In this document: positions 22,902-33,667 of the stretch, one piece after another
How the letters are laid out: each line of letters opens with the position of its first letter
Position numbering within the stretch: the stretch's first letter is position 1
Assembly (NCBI GenBank): GCA_963210345.1
Contig: OY723408.1
Coordinates: forward strand, 41,209,666 to 41,273,665
DNA: 64,000 bases
Origin: Inga oerstediana
Lineage: Eukaryota > Streptophyta > Magnoliopsida > Fabales > Fabaceae
Reading direction: 5' to 3'
The notes under the pieces: model-generated
The model's input: the letters and a program-made list of their open reading frames with translations, nothing else
Database searches by the model: none
What the model was told of the DNA's origin: nothing
Translations under genes and position numbers: made by a program

Positions 22902-24048
22902 TTTCTAATGTTGGCTGAAAAGATGGAGTCTTGGAAGAGCTTAATTGCCCTTAAAAATATCTCTTACACCTCCTCAAAATATATTAGTTTATTACCCTTT
23001 TTGCACATGCCAATTTATAAAGCCTTGTCAACTTTTATTTGATCATAATTGTTCTCTCTTTCCTCCCTCCAAAATAGCATATAAATGGCTGCACAAAGAG
23101 ATCAAATAAGTCTCCTAATTTGACTTCATTCAAGTCTTGTGATAACCATGTAAGAGCTCCTTTTATTACACTTGCCCTCTACTTTTCAAAGTTTACTTTT
23201 GCTTGACCAAAATACTCCAACTAATGACATGTAGACTTCAATCATTATTCCCTTTGCCTCATGCCAAAAAGTGACGTAAATGGAGGGCCAAAAATAACTA
23301 AATTGTCTTCTTGAAATATCATAATATTGCCTGCTTAAATGTTACAATATTAACCTATAATTGTTGACTTTTCAACTCATTTTTCCTTGGTCACAATTCT
23401 TTGTTATTTTAGCATAATATGAACTAAGTATTGAATCACTTTCTTGCCTCTCTTTTGGACATCCCACCTCTTGAAAATGGGAAAAATATGGGCTGTGGAT
23501 TTAATGTAGTCAAATGACTATTTTGCCCATACATTTTTGCCATTGCTTTGTTAATTTCACACTTTACCTAAATGCTAACAGAATTTTCATCTAACTTTGA
23601 AAATTCATATATTTATTTATAGATATCCAATTACAATAGTTCTAAAAGTTATGTGACACTTATTAAGTCTATTTTTAGGGAAAAATATAGCCTTTAGCCA
23701 ATTGGAAGCTCAAAATTCCTAGAATTATCGTTTTTGGATGCTGCCATAGAAACTTTCCAGTTTTACTGAGCTAACTTAAAAAATACATAACTCTTTGTGT
23801 ACAACTCTAAATGACATATATGACCTATCAAATTAATGCTTGATAAGTCTACTTTCATTCTGGAAAATATCATAGGCATTGGAAATCATTTGCCTATTTA
23901 AAAATGTCACACAACTAGACTACCATGAAGAAAAAATACATTAGCAGCAAAGTTTACATTCTTGGGACACTTGCTAAACCGGGGCTTAGCAGTCCACTTG
24001 ATTCAAGCTTATTCTCAAGACTCTAGTCCCAAAATACGGGATATTACA
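22527..24048 (-). mobile_element. Partial LTR (TGTA family), truncated at LINE junction
   Basis: On the minus strand this begins TGTAATATCCCGTATTTTGG (24048 downwards), like the other TGTA-type LTRs here (44453, 59015-63367, 29845). A (CT)n run at 22869-22899 and a splice-donor-like AAGAGGTGAGTAAGAG near 22640 fall in the same order as in those LTRs. It stops at the LINE poly(A), so its 3' part is missing. No internal domain is seen. No target duplication could be tested. Confidence 0.65.
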
Positions 24049-24189
24049 GTAAACAACTAATATAAACTAAAATAAAACCTATAATTTGAAATTAGAGAGA
24101 CCAACATCAAAATGAGGGCAAACTTAAAGGACTAAATATTATATTAATACTTTTTTTTTATTTTATCTGTCAAGGGTATTATCAAAATA

Positions 24190-24532
24190 AAAAATAATTA
24201 TTTTTAGCTTTTTATTAAAATGTATTATAAATTAAAACAAAAATATTTAAGAAAAATCTATAGTGTAAATTCATCAGTTCATCCTTAATTTTTATTTAAA
24301 AAAGTTTACGTAAAAACTAGGGAGGGTTTAGTATATATATATTTTTTAATTTGTTTGGTGACCTAACGAAGCACTAGCCATTTACTCATGAGAGTATCAC
24401 AACTCGTTCCACCTTTTCAATTTTCAGTTTCATCGACCCATGCACTCTCTTTCCATCTTAAGGTGAAACATCGTCGTTTTATGGTAGCGGACCAGCAGCT
24501 AATGGCTTTGGCAAAGAAGAGAAGCCATGTCC
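24190..24532 (-). repeat. MULE right terminal inverted repeat
   Basis: This is the reverse-complement partner of 15313-16320, uninterrupted. Matching landmarks include TTGGTGACCTAACGAAGCAC (versus GTTTCGGTGGGTCACCTAAC reversed) and TATGGTAGCGGACCAGCAGC. The copies have diverged by many substitutions, so the element is old. Confidence 0.78.
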
Positions 24533-24541
24533 AAATTATCA

Positions 24542-25290
24542 TCATATTAGAACACAATCTGGGTGTGCCGTCAGAAAACCAATAAACTAATTCCCTAGCC
24601 AGTTTGATAAAGAGTTTTAGATACAAATGGGTTGAATTTTATACTCTTTTTTTCCTCTTGATAAGTTATATAAACGATGTGTATTAAAAAGAATAGTTGT
24701 CCATCATATTTATACTTTATATTTAATTTATATTAGTTTATATATGAAGACTCCATTTACTTGTTGACTTTAGTTTAATGACAATTAGACTGTTGAATCA
24801 TGGATTATAGTCTTGACCTAGACCCCTAATGGGACCATTAGATTATTGACTCATGGATCATAGTCTAGACCTAGACCCCTAATGAGGATTCAGTTTCAAT
24901 GCTTATCAACATATTTTTCTTTTTTTACTTTTATATTTTTGAAAAAAATATATTTTAATGAGTACAAAATCTAAAATAAAAACAATCTCTCAATTGTCGT
25001 TTTCTCAAAAATGAAATTTTTATTTAAAAACTATTTGTTGAAAATTTTAAATCTGAACCATTGAAACTATATTTGGATGATGTAGATCTCACTGCAGCTA
25101 AAAGTAGTTGAATTAAACTTTGATTTATGGGAAATTTGAGGTATTAAGTAGTTGAATTTAGAAGCTTGAGGTTTAGAAATGCTAGGATTAATGGTAGAAG
25201 AACATATCTTTAGGGCATTTTTAGAAGTTTTGGAAATATAAAGTTTTCAAGAAACAAATGATAATATTTTCAGTGCTTCTTTTTGCATTG
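24542..25290. other. Intergenic stretch with a two-copy tandem repeat
   Basis: No gene is visible. At 24787-24886 a unit of about 50 bases occurs twice in tandem (ATCATGGAT[T/C]ATAGTCT, then GACCTAGACCCCTAATG). The rest is AT-rich and unassigned. Confidence 0.55.
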
Positions 25291-27630
25291 TGTAACACCT
25301 GAAATTTTATTCACTAATATGTCTTGTAATTATTTGTGGCATTTAATGAAATGACAAAATCATAATTTACCAATTAAGCCAAGAGCTAATTATTTTCCTA
25401 ATAATTTTGGGCCCTTTTCTGCCAAACGAAGAAAAGAAGGGGAAAATAAATATTTGTAGATAAATATCCCAATTTTAGAGTAATTGTGGCCAAGTATATA
25501 AGCTTTGAAAAGTCAAAGGAGAAATTGTACACAAATTAATTAGAGAGAGATTGTGGAAGATGTTGGAACAATTATTATTTCCCTTTTCCCCATGATATTT
25601 TCACCCAAATAAGGAAATATGAGGGAAAAAATGTTTGCTTGGCTATTAATCATGCCAAGTGTCATCATTCAAAGCCAAGGAATTAAACAAGAGTTAATTA
25701 AGGATTGGAGCACATGCCCAATTAGCATAAAATAATATATAATTGTGCAATTGGTTAGACTAAGTGAAGGAACCAAAATGGGTTGATGAAGGGCCCTAGT
25801 TGGCGTCATTTTGGGCCAACAAGAGAGGGGGAAAATGGTTCAAAATCAATGGAAGGTTATGATACAATTAGCTAAGGATAAGGCTTAAGTACAAAGCTTA
25901 TGCCATAAGCCATTAAACAAATATTTATTAAAGATGATGTAGAGATATTTTAAAGCATTTACCTTCATCTTTCCTCTTCATTTTCGTCCTACACCAAATA
26001 AAGAAAAAGAGAGAGCTCTAAGAAAACATAAGAACAAGAGAAGAGGAGGGAGCTCAAGAAGGCAAAAATCCAAGGTAAGTTAGTGAAATCTTTATGTTTG
26101 AGCCTCCTAATCCATGTGGAATCTCTCCTAAGTCCTTTTCTTCATGGAAATCATGTGTAGCCAAGCAAAATCCTAAGGGAAGAGAGAGAGATGGAGACGC
26201 CTAGAGAGAGAAAATTTGTGAATCAAGAGGTAACTTCAATTCCTTTAATGTATTGTTGTTGTTGTTGTAGTTCTTGTCATGATTTGTGGTTTAGATTGTT
26301 GATTTTGTAAAGTTGGAATGTTGAAACCCTAAGGGGTTATGCTCCCCAAATTTCCTCAAACCATGTCTAATAAGTGTTTAAAAACGGTTAACAAGTGGTT
26401 AGGAGGGAAAAGGAATGAGCTTTAAGGGTTAGATCACAAAAATCACATTTTCCCTTTTCTTGGTGTAAGTTTTGGCCAGCTCAAGAAATAAGGGTAGGAG
26501 CAGGAATTTCACTAATCTAATGGTTCCATTGTATTTAGGAGGGAAAATTATGTAGGGTTGATGCTCATCATATTGTAAGAAAAACCATAGAAAGTGAAAT
26601 GTCAAATATACCCTTAAAACCCGAAATATGGGCTATCAAGGGCAAAACTATCATTTGGCAGTGATTTTGAGAAAACTAAGGTAAATAATGAATTCTACAC
26701 ATAAAACTATGTAGGAATAGTCTGGGTCAAAATTTCTGAAAAAGTACAGTCGAACCAGGTAACAAGGGACTTAGACCGGGTCCCTAGGGTATTTTGGTAA
26801 TTTTATAGTTTTAGACTAATATAACCAACTAAAGTAATTTGGAAGAGTCTAGAGTGATACATGAATGGATATTAACCTAATTCTTATAAACTTGGATTTT
26901 TAGGACTAAACTGTTGAGCCTGAGCCGGATCGAATTGAGGACTTGTTTGTGAACAAAAAGGGACTTAAGGTAGTAACTCTATCTTTCATACATTATGTCA
27001 ATGTTTATATGCTTTGTATATGCCATTTACCATAATATATATGATGCATAGTGCCTATGGGTATACTAAACATAACTGAGCATAGTACCTGCAGGTACAT
27101 TGAATATGATTGAGCATAGTGCCTATGGGTATACTGAAGATGACTAAACATAGTGCCTATAGGTACACTGAACATGACTGAACATAGTGCCTAGGGTACA
27201 GTGATATGCCCAGTTGGTGGCCTCAAGCCCAGCTAAGGTACGGAACGAGTAGGGATTACAACAGGGGTTGGTTCTAAATATTTTCGATTGAGCCGAACTA
27301 AACTAAATTGTGTGTTATTATAATATTGTTGTATGTGGTACATGGCATATTTATTATTGTATTTTCTATGATCGCTTGTCTGTTACTACTGAGATTCTTT
27401 TAAATCTCACCCTTTTTCAAATATAAAAATATTTCAGCAGAAGCTAGCGTCTCCAAGGGCAAAAAGGTAAATACAGGCAGCTGAAGTGTATGGGCCAAGA
27501 GAAATGGAGTTGTTGGTTAGATTTAGTTTATTTTTGGATATTTTGAACAATTGTATATATTCTTCAAACCCTACGGGGAGACTCCTGTATGTAAACAAGT
27601 ACTTAATGTCAGTATGTTTCTGCTATTTCA
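25291..27630 (+). mobile_element. LTR of a Gypsy-like family, uninterrupted reference copy
   Basis: It starts TGTAACACCTGAAA and is collinear with the interrupted LTR that starts at 29845: GATTCCATTGTGTTTA-type block, TGTAGGAATAG, AAAGTACAGT, GTAGTAACTCTATCTTT, the palindrome at 27391-27408 and the CTATTTCA block near 27630 occur in the same order. Candidate splice donors are at 26075 and 26230 and a TTTCAG acceptor at 27437. A tandem array lies at 27047-27205. The right end is uncertain because later sequence (27631-27740) could still belong to it. No internal domain adjoins it, so it is probably a solo LTR. The superfamily is inferred. Confidence 0.65.
27047..27205 (+). repeat. Tandem array, about 41-bp unit, inside LTR
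   Basis: Units of the form GCATAGTGCCTATGGGTATA, then CTGAACATGACTGA, occur four times with substitutions. It lies between the conserved GTAGTAACTCTATC block and the 18-bp palindrome of this LTR. The other LTRs of the family have unrelated arrays at this position. Confidence 0.8.
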
Positions 27631-27639
27631 TTGTGCCCA

Positions 27640-28140
27640 CTGAACTGCGGCAAGTACTCTGAAAAGGGTGAAAATAAGATAAGGGTTTTTCATATTAGAA
27701 ACTAAATATCTTAAACTTTCCAAAAAGCCATAGTTTGTAATTTCTGGAGATGTGTGAATTTAGTTATAAATTTTTAAAATAGGCTATTTTCTTGATGAGT
27801 ATCATTCATCATGAGTTCCCCATAGAACACCAAGGTGAACAACACAACATAATGGGCTCTCTTTTTTGTGCAATTCATTATGGGTTCACCATAGCGAATA
27901 CGACAAAATGCTGATAAATAGCAACATGTTCATTCTTAGAAAAATGGAGATCGGGGAAGGAGAAGGCATTTTGCTCTATGAGGGTTTTGTTGGATTCAGT
28001 ATTTGGGAGTATTTTTATGCTTCTAAATAAGTGTGTGACTTACCACATCTGTTTTCTCAAAAACAGACATGGTAAGTGCACTTTCCTCATTTGTTTCTAT
28101 GGAAACAGATGAGACAAATGAATTTATTTTTTAATACACA
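27640..28140. repeat. Hairpin-rich, probable CACTA subterminal region
   Basis: Two imperfect hairpins lie side by side: 28038-28077 (ACTTACCACATCTGTTTT paired with AAAACAGACATGGTAAGT) and 28086-28113 (CTCATTTGTTTC paired with GAAACAGATGAG). Short inverted words also recur upstream (CATTATGGGTTCACCATAG). Next to a minus-strand CACTA protease remnant, these look like CACTA subterminal repeats. No CACTA terminus was found. Confidence 0.45.
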
Positions 28141-28379
28141 TATGGTATAATTATTTTCTGCCCATAAACTAATAAAAGCCGATACACAAACAATAGCAAG
28201 TATATATACATCCAATACTTCATAAACAAAGCAATAGACACTTACTAAAAGAAACCACTACTATAACTTCTCTAAACTTCAGCAAGTATATAAACAAATA
28301 ACCAAGTGTCTATAACTTCTCTAAACCACTACTATCTAAAAGAAATCTTTTTACAAACTAAACTCTACTCAACATCTAT

Positions 28380-29830
28380 GTGTGAAGACATCCTATCAAA
28401 AGGTCTCGGATATTATTAATGTATTCATCTTTGGTGGGGTTCTTATGACCAAAAGTCTGTAAATTGAAAAATAAGGTAATATAAATCAATCAAGTGAATG
28501 AAATAAGTAATAAGTCAAGTGAGTGATATAAGTAACAAGTCAGGTGAGTGAAATAGGTAACAACAAAAATATTATCATTCGAGAATCAAGAAGCAATTAC
28601 CTCTTCAAAATCTATAGTAACTCCATTGTGAATGATAATTATACATATAAAATAGAACATAGTATTTGCAGTTAGTTTTCCTTGGTTTCCAAGGGCACTT
28701 TAAATCAAAGGCAAATCGCAAAAATGAATAGAGATGTATATAAAGCGATTGTCAATGAAAGAAATTGAATTTAAACTACTTACTTTTGGTTTGTACCACT
28801 TGCCTCCCTATTTTTACCTGCGCGCCACCCACCCATTATTTTATGTCTTAAATGCACTATCATTAAAATGAAAATCACAAGACATTAAAACAATGTATTT
28901 AAGTCAAAAACCAAAGGTTTACAAACAAATTAACTTACAAGTTGAAGAAGGGTTTCATCTCTTCATTTGGCATGTGACCGAAGGAATCAAACCAATAGAC
29001 AACATTCATGATGGGGTATTCAACACATAGACTCCAATAATAACTATAATAACATATATAGATTAAAATAAAGTTGAATAACACAATAATTATCAACAAA
29101 TTGAATATGTATAAATAGATAAATTTAAGTTACTTGCCCTTCAATAATTGGTGCTAGATAATAAGACAATTTGTCTCTCTAATTGTATAGCCCACATAGA
29201 TCATCCTCTTATCCATTGTCGTTTGACTCCTTGCAAGATTCACAAGACATAAGAATTCATATAAAGTGTTTCTTTCCATTTTGACGCATAGGTTGTGGAA
29301 GTAGCTATCATAGAACTAAAATAAGAAATGAATTAGTGAATATATAAAACTTAAAAGTTAGTGCATTAATTGAAGTTAAAAATAAAAAAAATAAACTTAC
29401 ATGATTGCAAATTTAACCCATCTTATGTCTAGATAATTTTTTATGGATCTCATGTAGTCATGCCAAGAAGGGATAATTTGTTCCATCTTCTTAGTCCTAA
29501 TAAAACATAAAATAAAGATTATAAGTCAAATGTCAAAGAAAATTCAAGTAATAGTAAAGTATTTTCTACTGTTGGAGGTGTTGTCGCCATGTAAACAAGA
29601 CTTTTAGGGCAAAGGATGAAAGATCCTTTCACTTGACCTAGTTTGGCAACCTCATCATTAGGGAATGGTGTAAAATCCCAAATTTCAATCACCAAAATTT
29701 CTTTACACCTTTGTGGTAATAAAGGGAATACAATGGTGAATATTGGCAGACTTGAATTAGCCAAACAAAGCAATAGTGGCCACACAAATTTTGAGCCAAT
29801 ATAAGACATAAAGTCTAATTTTTATCTTCT
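28380..29830 (-). pseudogene. Second CACTA ORF2/Ulp1-like protease remnant
   Basis: Reading the minus strand, a frame at 29519-29809 includes EVAKLGQVKGSFILCPKSLV, matching the LGxxxGSFVxWPxxLV block of CACTA ORF2 proteins. Further on come YLAPIIEGQ (near 29140), YWSLCVEYPIMNVVYWFDSF (near 29040-28985), CPWKPRKTNCKYYVLFYM (near 28700-28640) and NPTKDEYINNIRDLL (near 28430). These are blocks of a Ulp1 (C48) domain separated by plausible GT-AG introns. The catalytic His position is Tyr (TAT, 29037-29039) and the Cys is kept. It is a decayed relic cut at 29844 by an LTR. Confidence 0.65.
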
Positions 29831-30437
29831 TAAAAGCCCATTTTTGTAGCCCAAAATGGGATAATGGAATATCACAATTTTTGGGCCCAATTAATAGTGA
29901 TTTTTGGCTAAACACAAAGGGAAAGAAGAAAGCCCAATTTAATTACAAAAATGTAAGGGCAAAATGGTCATTTGGCTAATAAAGCAAGAAGCTTTTTATT
30001 TTTCCCTTTAATTGGGAATAATTTTTGGCCAACATAGGAAAATAGCAAGGGAAAATAAATCTTGGATATTAAATATGCCATGTGGATGCATTTTTATCCA
30101 AGTATAAAAAGATGACATAAAAGTCAAATTAGCATATGTTAATTTGCGCTTAAATATTAATATTTAAAAGGATGTGGATGAAGATATTATAAGAAATTAT
30201 TTATCCTTCCAAAAGCCTCATAATTCGTCCAACATGAGAAGGGAAATAGAAAATATTCACTTGGACATAAATAGTGACATTTGGGAGTATTTTGAGCCAA
30301 GTGGAAAAGATGAAGGAAAAGTCAAATTTCTCATGCTTAATTAGCAATTAAAATATAATATATTAAGGAGGTAGATGGTGATATTTTTTAAGAGCTCTTA
30401 TCTCCTTTTCAAGAAGCCATTTTCGGCCAAACACCAA

Positions 30438-30473
<36 letters not shown>

Positions 30474-31031
30474 TTGGACAAAAATAGAGAGACAGAGAAG
30501 AGCAAGAGTTCAAGAAGCAAACAAGGTAGGTATCAAGTGATTTTCACTTTTTATGCCTCCTAATTCATGAACAACTCTCTCTAATCTCTAAGCCATCTTG
30601 AAATATACATGTAGCAAGGCAAAACAAGAGCAAGAAGAAGGAGAAAGGCCACAGTTTTGAGAGAGAAAGAAGGGAAACGAAGGTAAAGCCATAAAACCTT
30701 GTTATCTTGTTAGATTCAAGGTTGTTATTGTTGTTGTTGTGGTTGTGGTTGGTTTATTGGCTTTGTTTGGTTGATTTTATAATTTGGGAATACCAAACCC
30801 TAAGGGGAGGTGCTGCCCAATTTTTGATTAACCATGTTTAAGTGGTTGAATAAGTGACTAGAGGTGAAAGGAAGGTGCATGGTTGAATGGAATCAAGAAA
30901 ATCAATTTTCCCTAATTTTTTTCTAGATTTTGGCCAGGGGTATTTTTGCCATGTTAGAGTTGGAATTTGGTTGATTTGATGATTCCATTGTGTTTAAAAT
31001 AGAAAATTTTGTAGGGATCATATATAATATG

Positions 31032-33653
31032 TGTTAGAACCGGCTGACACCCAAGAGGGGGGTGAATTGGGTGTAAGGTAAAAACTTAAGAACTTTGGAA
31101 ATCTTTTTGCATCTTAGAGGAAGCAATAAATATGAAAGTAATGAATCATAAATCACAGTTAGATATTTAAATGATATATGCTGGAAGTATAAGAGCTTAG
31201 GGAAGAGAATATGCAAACTGTGATTTATCCTGGTTCGGCCCAATCCACGATGACCTACGTCCAGTCCCCAGGCTCCTCCTGAGATTTTCAATCCACTATC
31301 TTCCTCAAGTTTAACCGGGTACTTGAGAACCACTACAATCTCACAAGTTTAATCCGGGTACTTGTGAAGCCTTTACAATTCTCGCACTGAGATTACTCCC
31401 CCTTACACACCGTAAGATTACAACCAAGTTGCTCCCCCTTACACACCGTAAGGATACAACTTTGATGATGAAAGATTACAATCAATCTTCTCTCTTAGAA
31501 GTGAATAAGATGAACACTGAAGTACAATACAAATAATATCTCTCTCAAAGGTAAATCATATAGAAGTTAGAGAAATAGAGAGTATGTGCGATGAGTATTG
31601 ATGTCAGGATGTTGGCATTTGGACGATGTATATTCTGAGTCTTACTTCTGTTTTGGATTATCTTCTATTTATAGCTGATGAGGATTGATGACCGTTTGAG
31701 CATTTCAACATGTCTGTTAGAGTGACGTAGCTTTGTTTGACCGTTCTTCGATTTTGAAAACTAGCCGTTGGAACATTGGCCGCTCCGCTCCGTAAACTCA
31801 ACTTTTATCTCTTCTCATAATCTCTTCATTGTTTTACTGGAAAAACGCATTAAACACTAATACAATGAAGTGTTAGAGTGATTTGAAGCAATAAGAATGA
31901 GTTATATGATCATTCCATTGATTTCCAGAATCTTCGGGTCGTTGCTCTGTTTTCCTGGGAAGCATTACTCGAGTGCTCACTCGAGTAAACATCAAGTTTC
32001 TTCATATGTTACTCGAGTGGCTACTCGAGTGGCCTTCTATTTTATGCATAGCTTACTCAGGTAGTAACTTGAAGTTCTCTTCTAAATAATTCTGCGTACC
32101 CGGGTAGTAACTTGAAGTTCGACTTGAGGTTTGGGTAGTAACTTGAAGTTCAACTTGAAGTTCGGGTAGTAACTTGAAATTCGACTTGAAGTTCTCGTCT
32201 AAAAAACTCTTCAAGTTTTGCTAGCACAGTGCTTTACTCGAGTAGCTACTCGAGTATCCATTAAAGTTTACTCGAGTACATACTCGAGTGTTATCGGGAA
32301 AACTTTGATGAACTTCAGGTTTTTGCTTACCACAGTGAGTTACACGTGTAACTCCTCGAGTAACATTGGCAAGATTGAAAATGCCGAGAGCAACTGCAAG
32401 TGATCTACATGGTTACTAGAGTACGTACTCGAGTAACGTTGGCAGGCCGAGAGCAATTGGAAGTTTTCTATCTGATTACTCGAGTACCTACTCGAGTAAA
32501 GTCTTTTGTTATCAACTAGTTACTCGAGTGGTGCCTTCAAGTGAATTCTTGATTTTGACTCGAAACATGGCAAATTATATATCATCGGAAAGCCCTCATT
32601 ATCTACATTCCAATGCAACAAAAATAAGCTCCAAACTCGTTGTGTACAGAAAGTTATGATCCAAAGAGTATCTACTGTTCTTAGACAATCCTGAAATCAC
32701 GAGCAGCAACTTCCAGATGGCATAACTATTAGAATATAACCTCAAATATGTCAAATTACCTATCCCAGGAAAGCTCTTTGAGTTTTCTTTCATATGGCAC
32801 TAGTTTCGTCTCAATCCGATATGTATTTGGAGAGTTATGTCCAAAATACCGAAGCTGTCCTGGAATATAACGCAGATTCATGTGTCAACTTTCGAGGCTT
32901 ATATCTCTTTCATCTGACCTCCTTTGAATGTGATATGGGTGTCAAAAGTTCATGTTGGAAGTCTAGTTTCCAATGCCACTGGTTTCAGTTCGATCCGACA
33001 TATGGTTGGAGAGATATCATCAAAATTCCGAACCTCTATTCTACCGCACGAAAATAGAGTGCCATTTACTTCAAGTGCCGCCTCGAGTAATTCATCAAAT
33101 AACCCGGCACATTACTCGAGTAAGGCCTCGAGTAAACACCTCCAAAATCAGACAATGCCATATTACTCGAGTGATTACTCGGGTAATCATCCCCAAAGGT
33201 ACCATAGCTTCCGTATACATCATTTTAGCTTCGTATTAACCCATTCTAACTTCCGTATGATCATAGAAACCTCCGGTATCACTTCTAGGAGCTTGAATCT
33301 TGATATTCTCATGTGATCTTGCAAGTTCTTCTTTCTTTAATATCTTTCTTCTTGTTTTTCCTCTTGATGATCATTCTTCATAACCCAACTTCAATCTTCT
33401 TGATGAATATCTTCAATCTTCATCTTTCTTTCTTCTTTCTTCAATTCCTTGCCTCTTGATTTTCTTCTTGATGATTATTCTCCATTTATGAGGCATTATA
33501 ATATCAACCCACAATGATGTCTATGACTAATCTACAAGATATACTACGTTAAATATGGTAGTTAGTCAATGTGGAAGATAAGTATATTATACAAACTTTT
33601 TGCTCATATTTGATATCTATATTTGACATCATCAAAACGATTCATATCTAACA
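31032..33653 (-). repeat. Left (3') LTR of gag-only element 1
   Basis: This 2622-bp LTR has U3 on its right. It has about 17 CTCGAG palindromes between 31967 and 33187, a TATA box (CTATAAATAG) at 31665-31674 on the minus strand, and three units of a 32-bp minisatellite (GGGTAGTAACTTGAAGTTCG-type) at 32052-32200. Confidence 0.9.
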
Positions 33654-33667
33654 TTCTCCCCCTTTTT
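33654..33667 (-). promoter_or_regulatory. Polypurine tract of element 1
   Basis: The minus strand reads AAAAAGGGGGAGAA directly before the 3' LTR, the primer for plus-strand DNA synthesis. A second GGGGGAG tract lies about 80 bases upstream (near 33750); repeated polypurine tracts are a Sirevirus trait. Confidence 0.85.

Larger units (their letters stand above)
15313..24532. mobile_element. Mutator-like element (MULE) with long TIRs
   Basis: The outer ends GGACCTCACTTCTCTCC (15313) and, reversed from 24532, GGACATGGCTTCTCTTC begin long inverted repeats. They are flanked by AAATTACCA (15304-15312) and AAATTATCA (24533-24541), a 9-bp target duplication with one change, the hallmark length for Mutator-like elements. 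The arms (about 345 bp once an hAT insert is removed) match through AAAGCC, TCCGCTACCATAAAA, CTCATAAGTAAATGG/reverse and the AATTAAGGATGAA block. No MURA transposase is visible; the interior is taken up by a LINE (16321-22526) and a truncated LTR (22527-24048). It is a non-autonomous or gutted element just upstream of a gene. Confidence 0.8.

Noticed and set aside
24787..24886. Start of a satellite array
   Set aside because: Only two units are present and neighbouring DNA is unrelated.
32218..33316. Several 60-130-codon plus-strand frames in element 1 LTR
   Set aside because: They are antisense to the element, cross the CTCGAG field, and their lengths change between the two near-identical LTRs.
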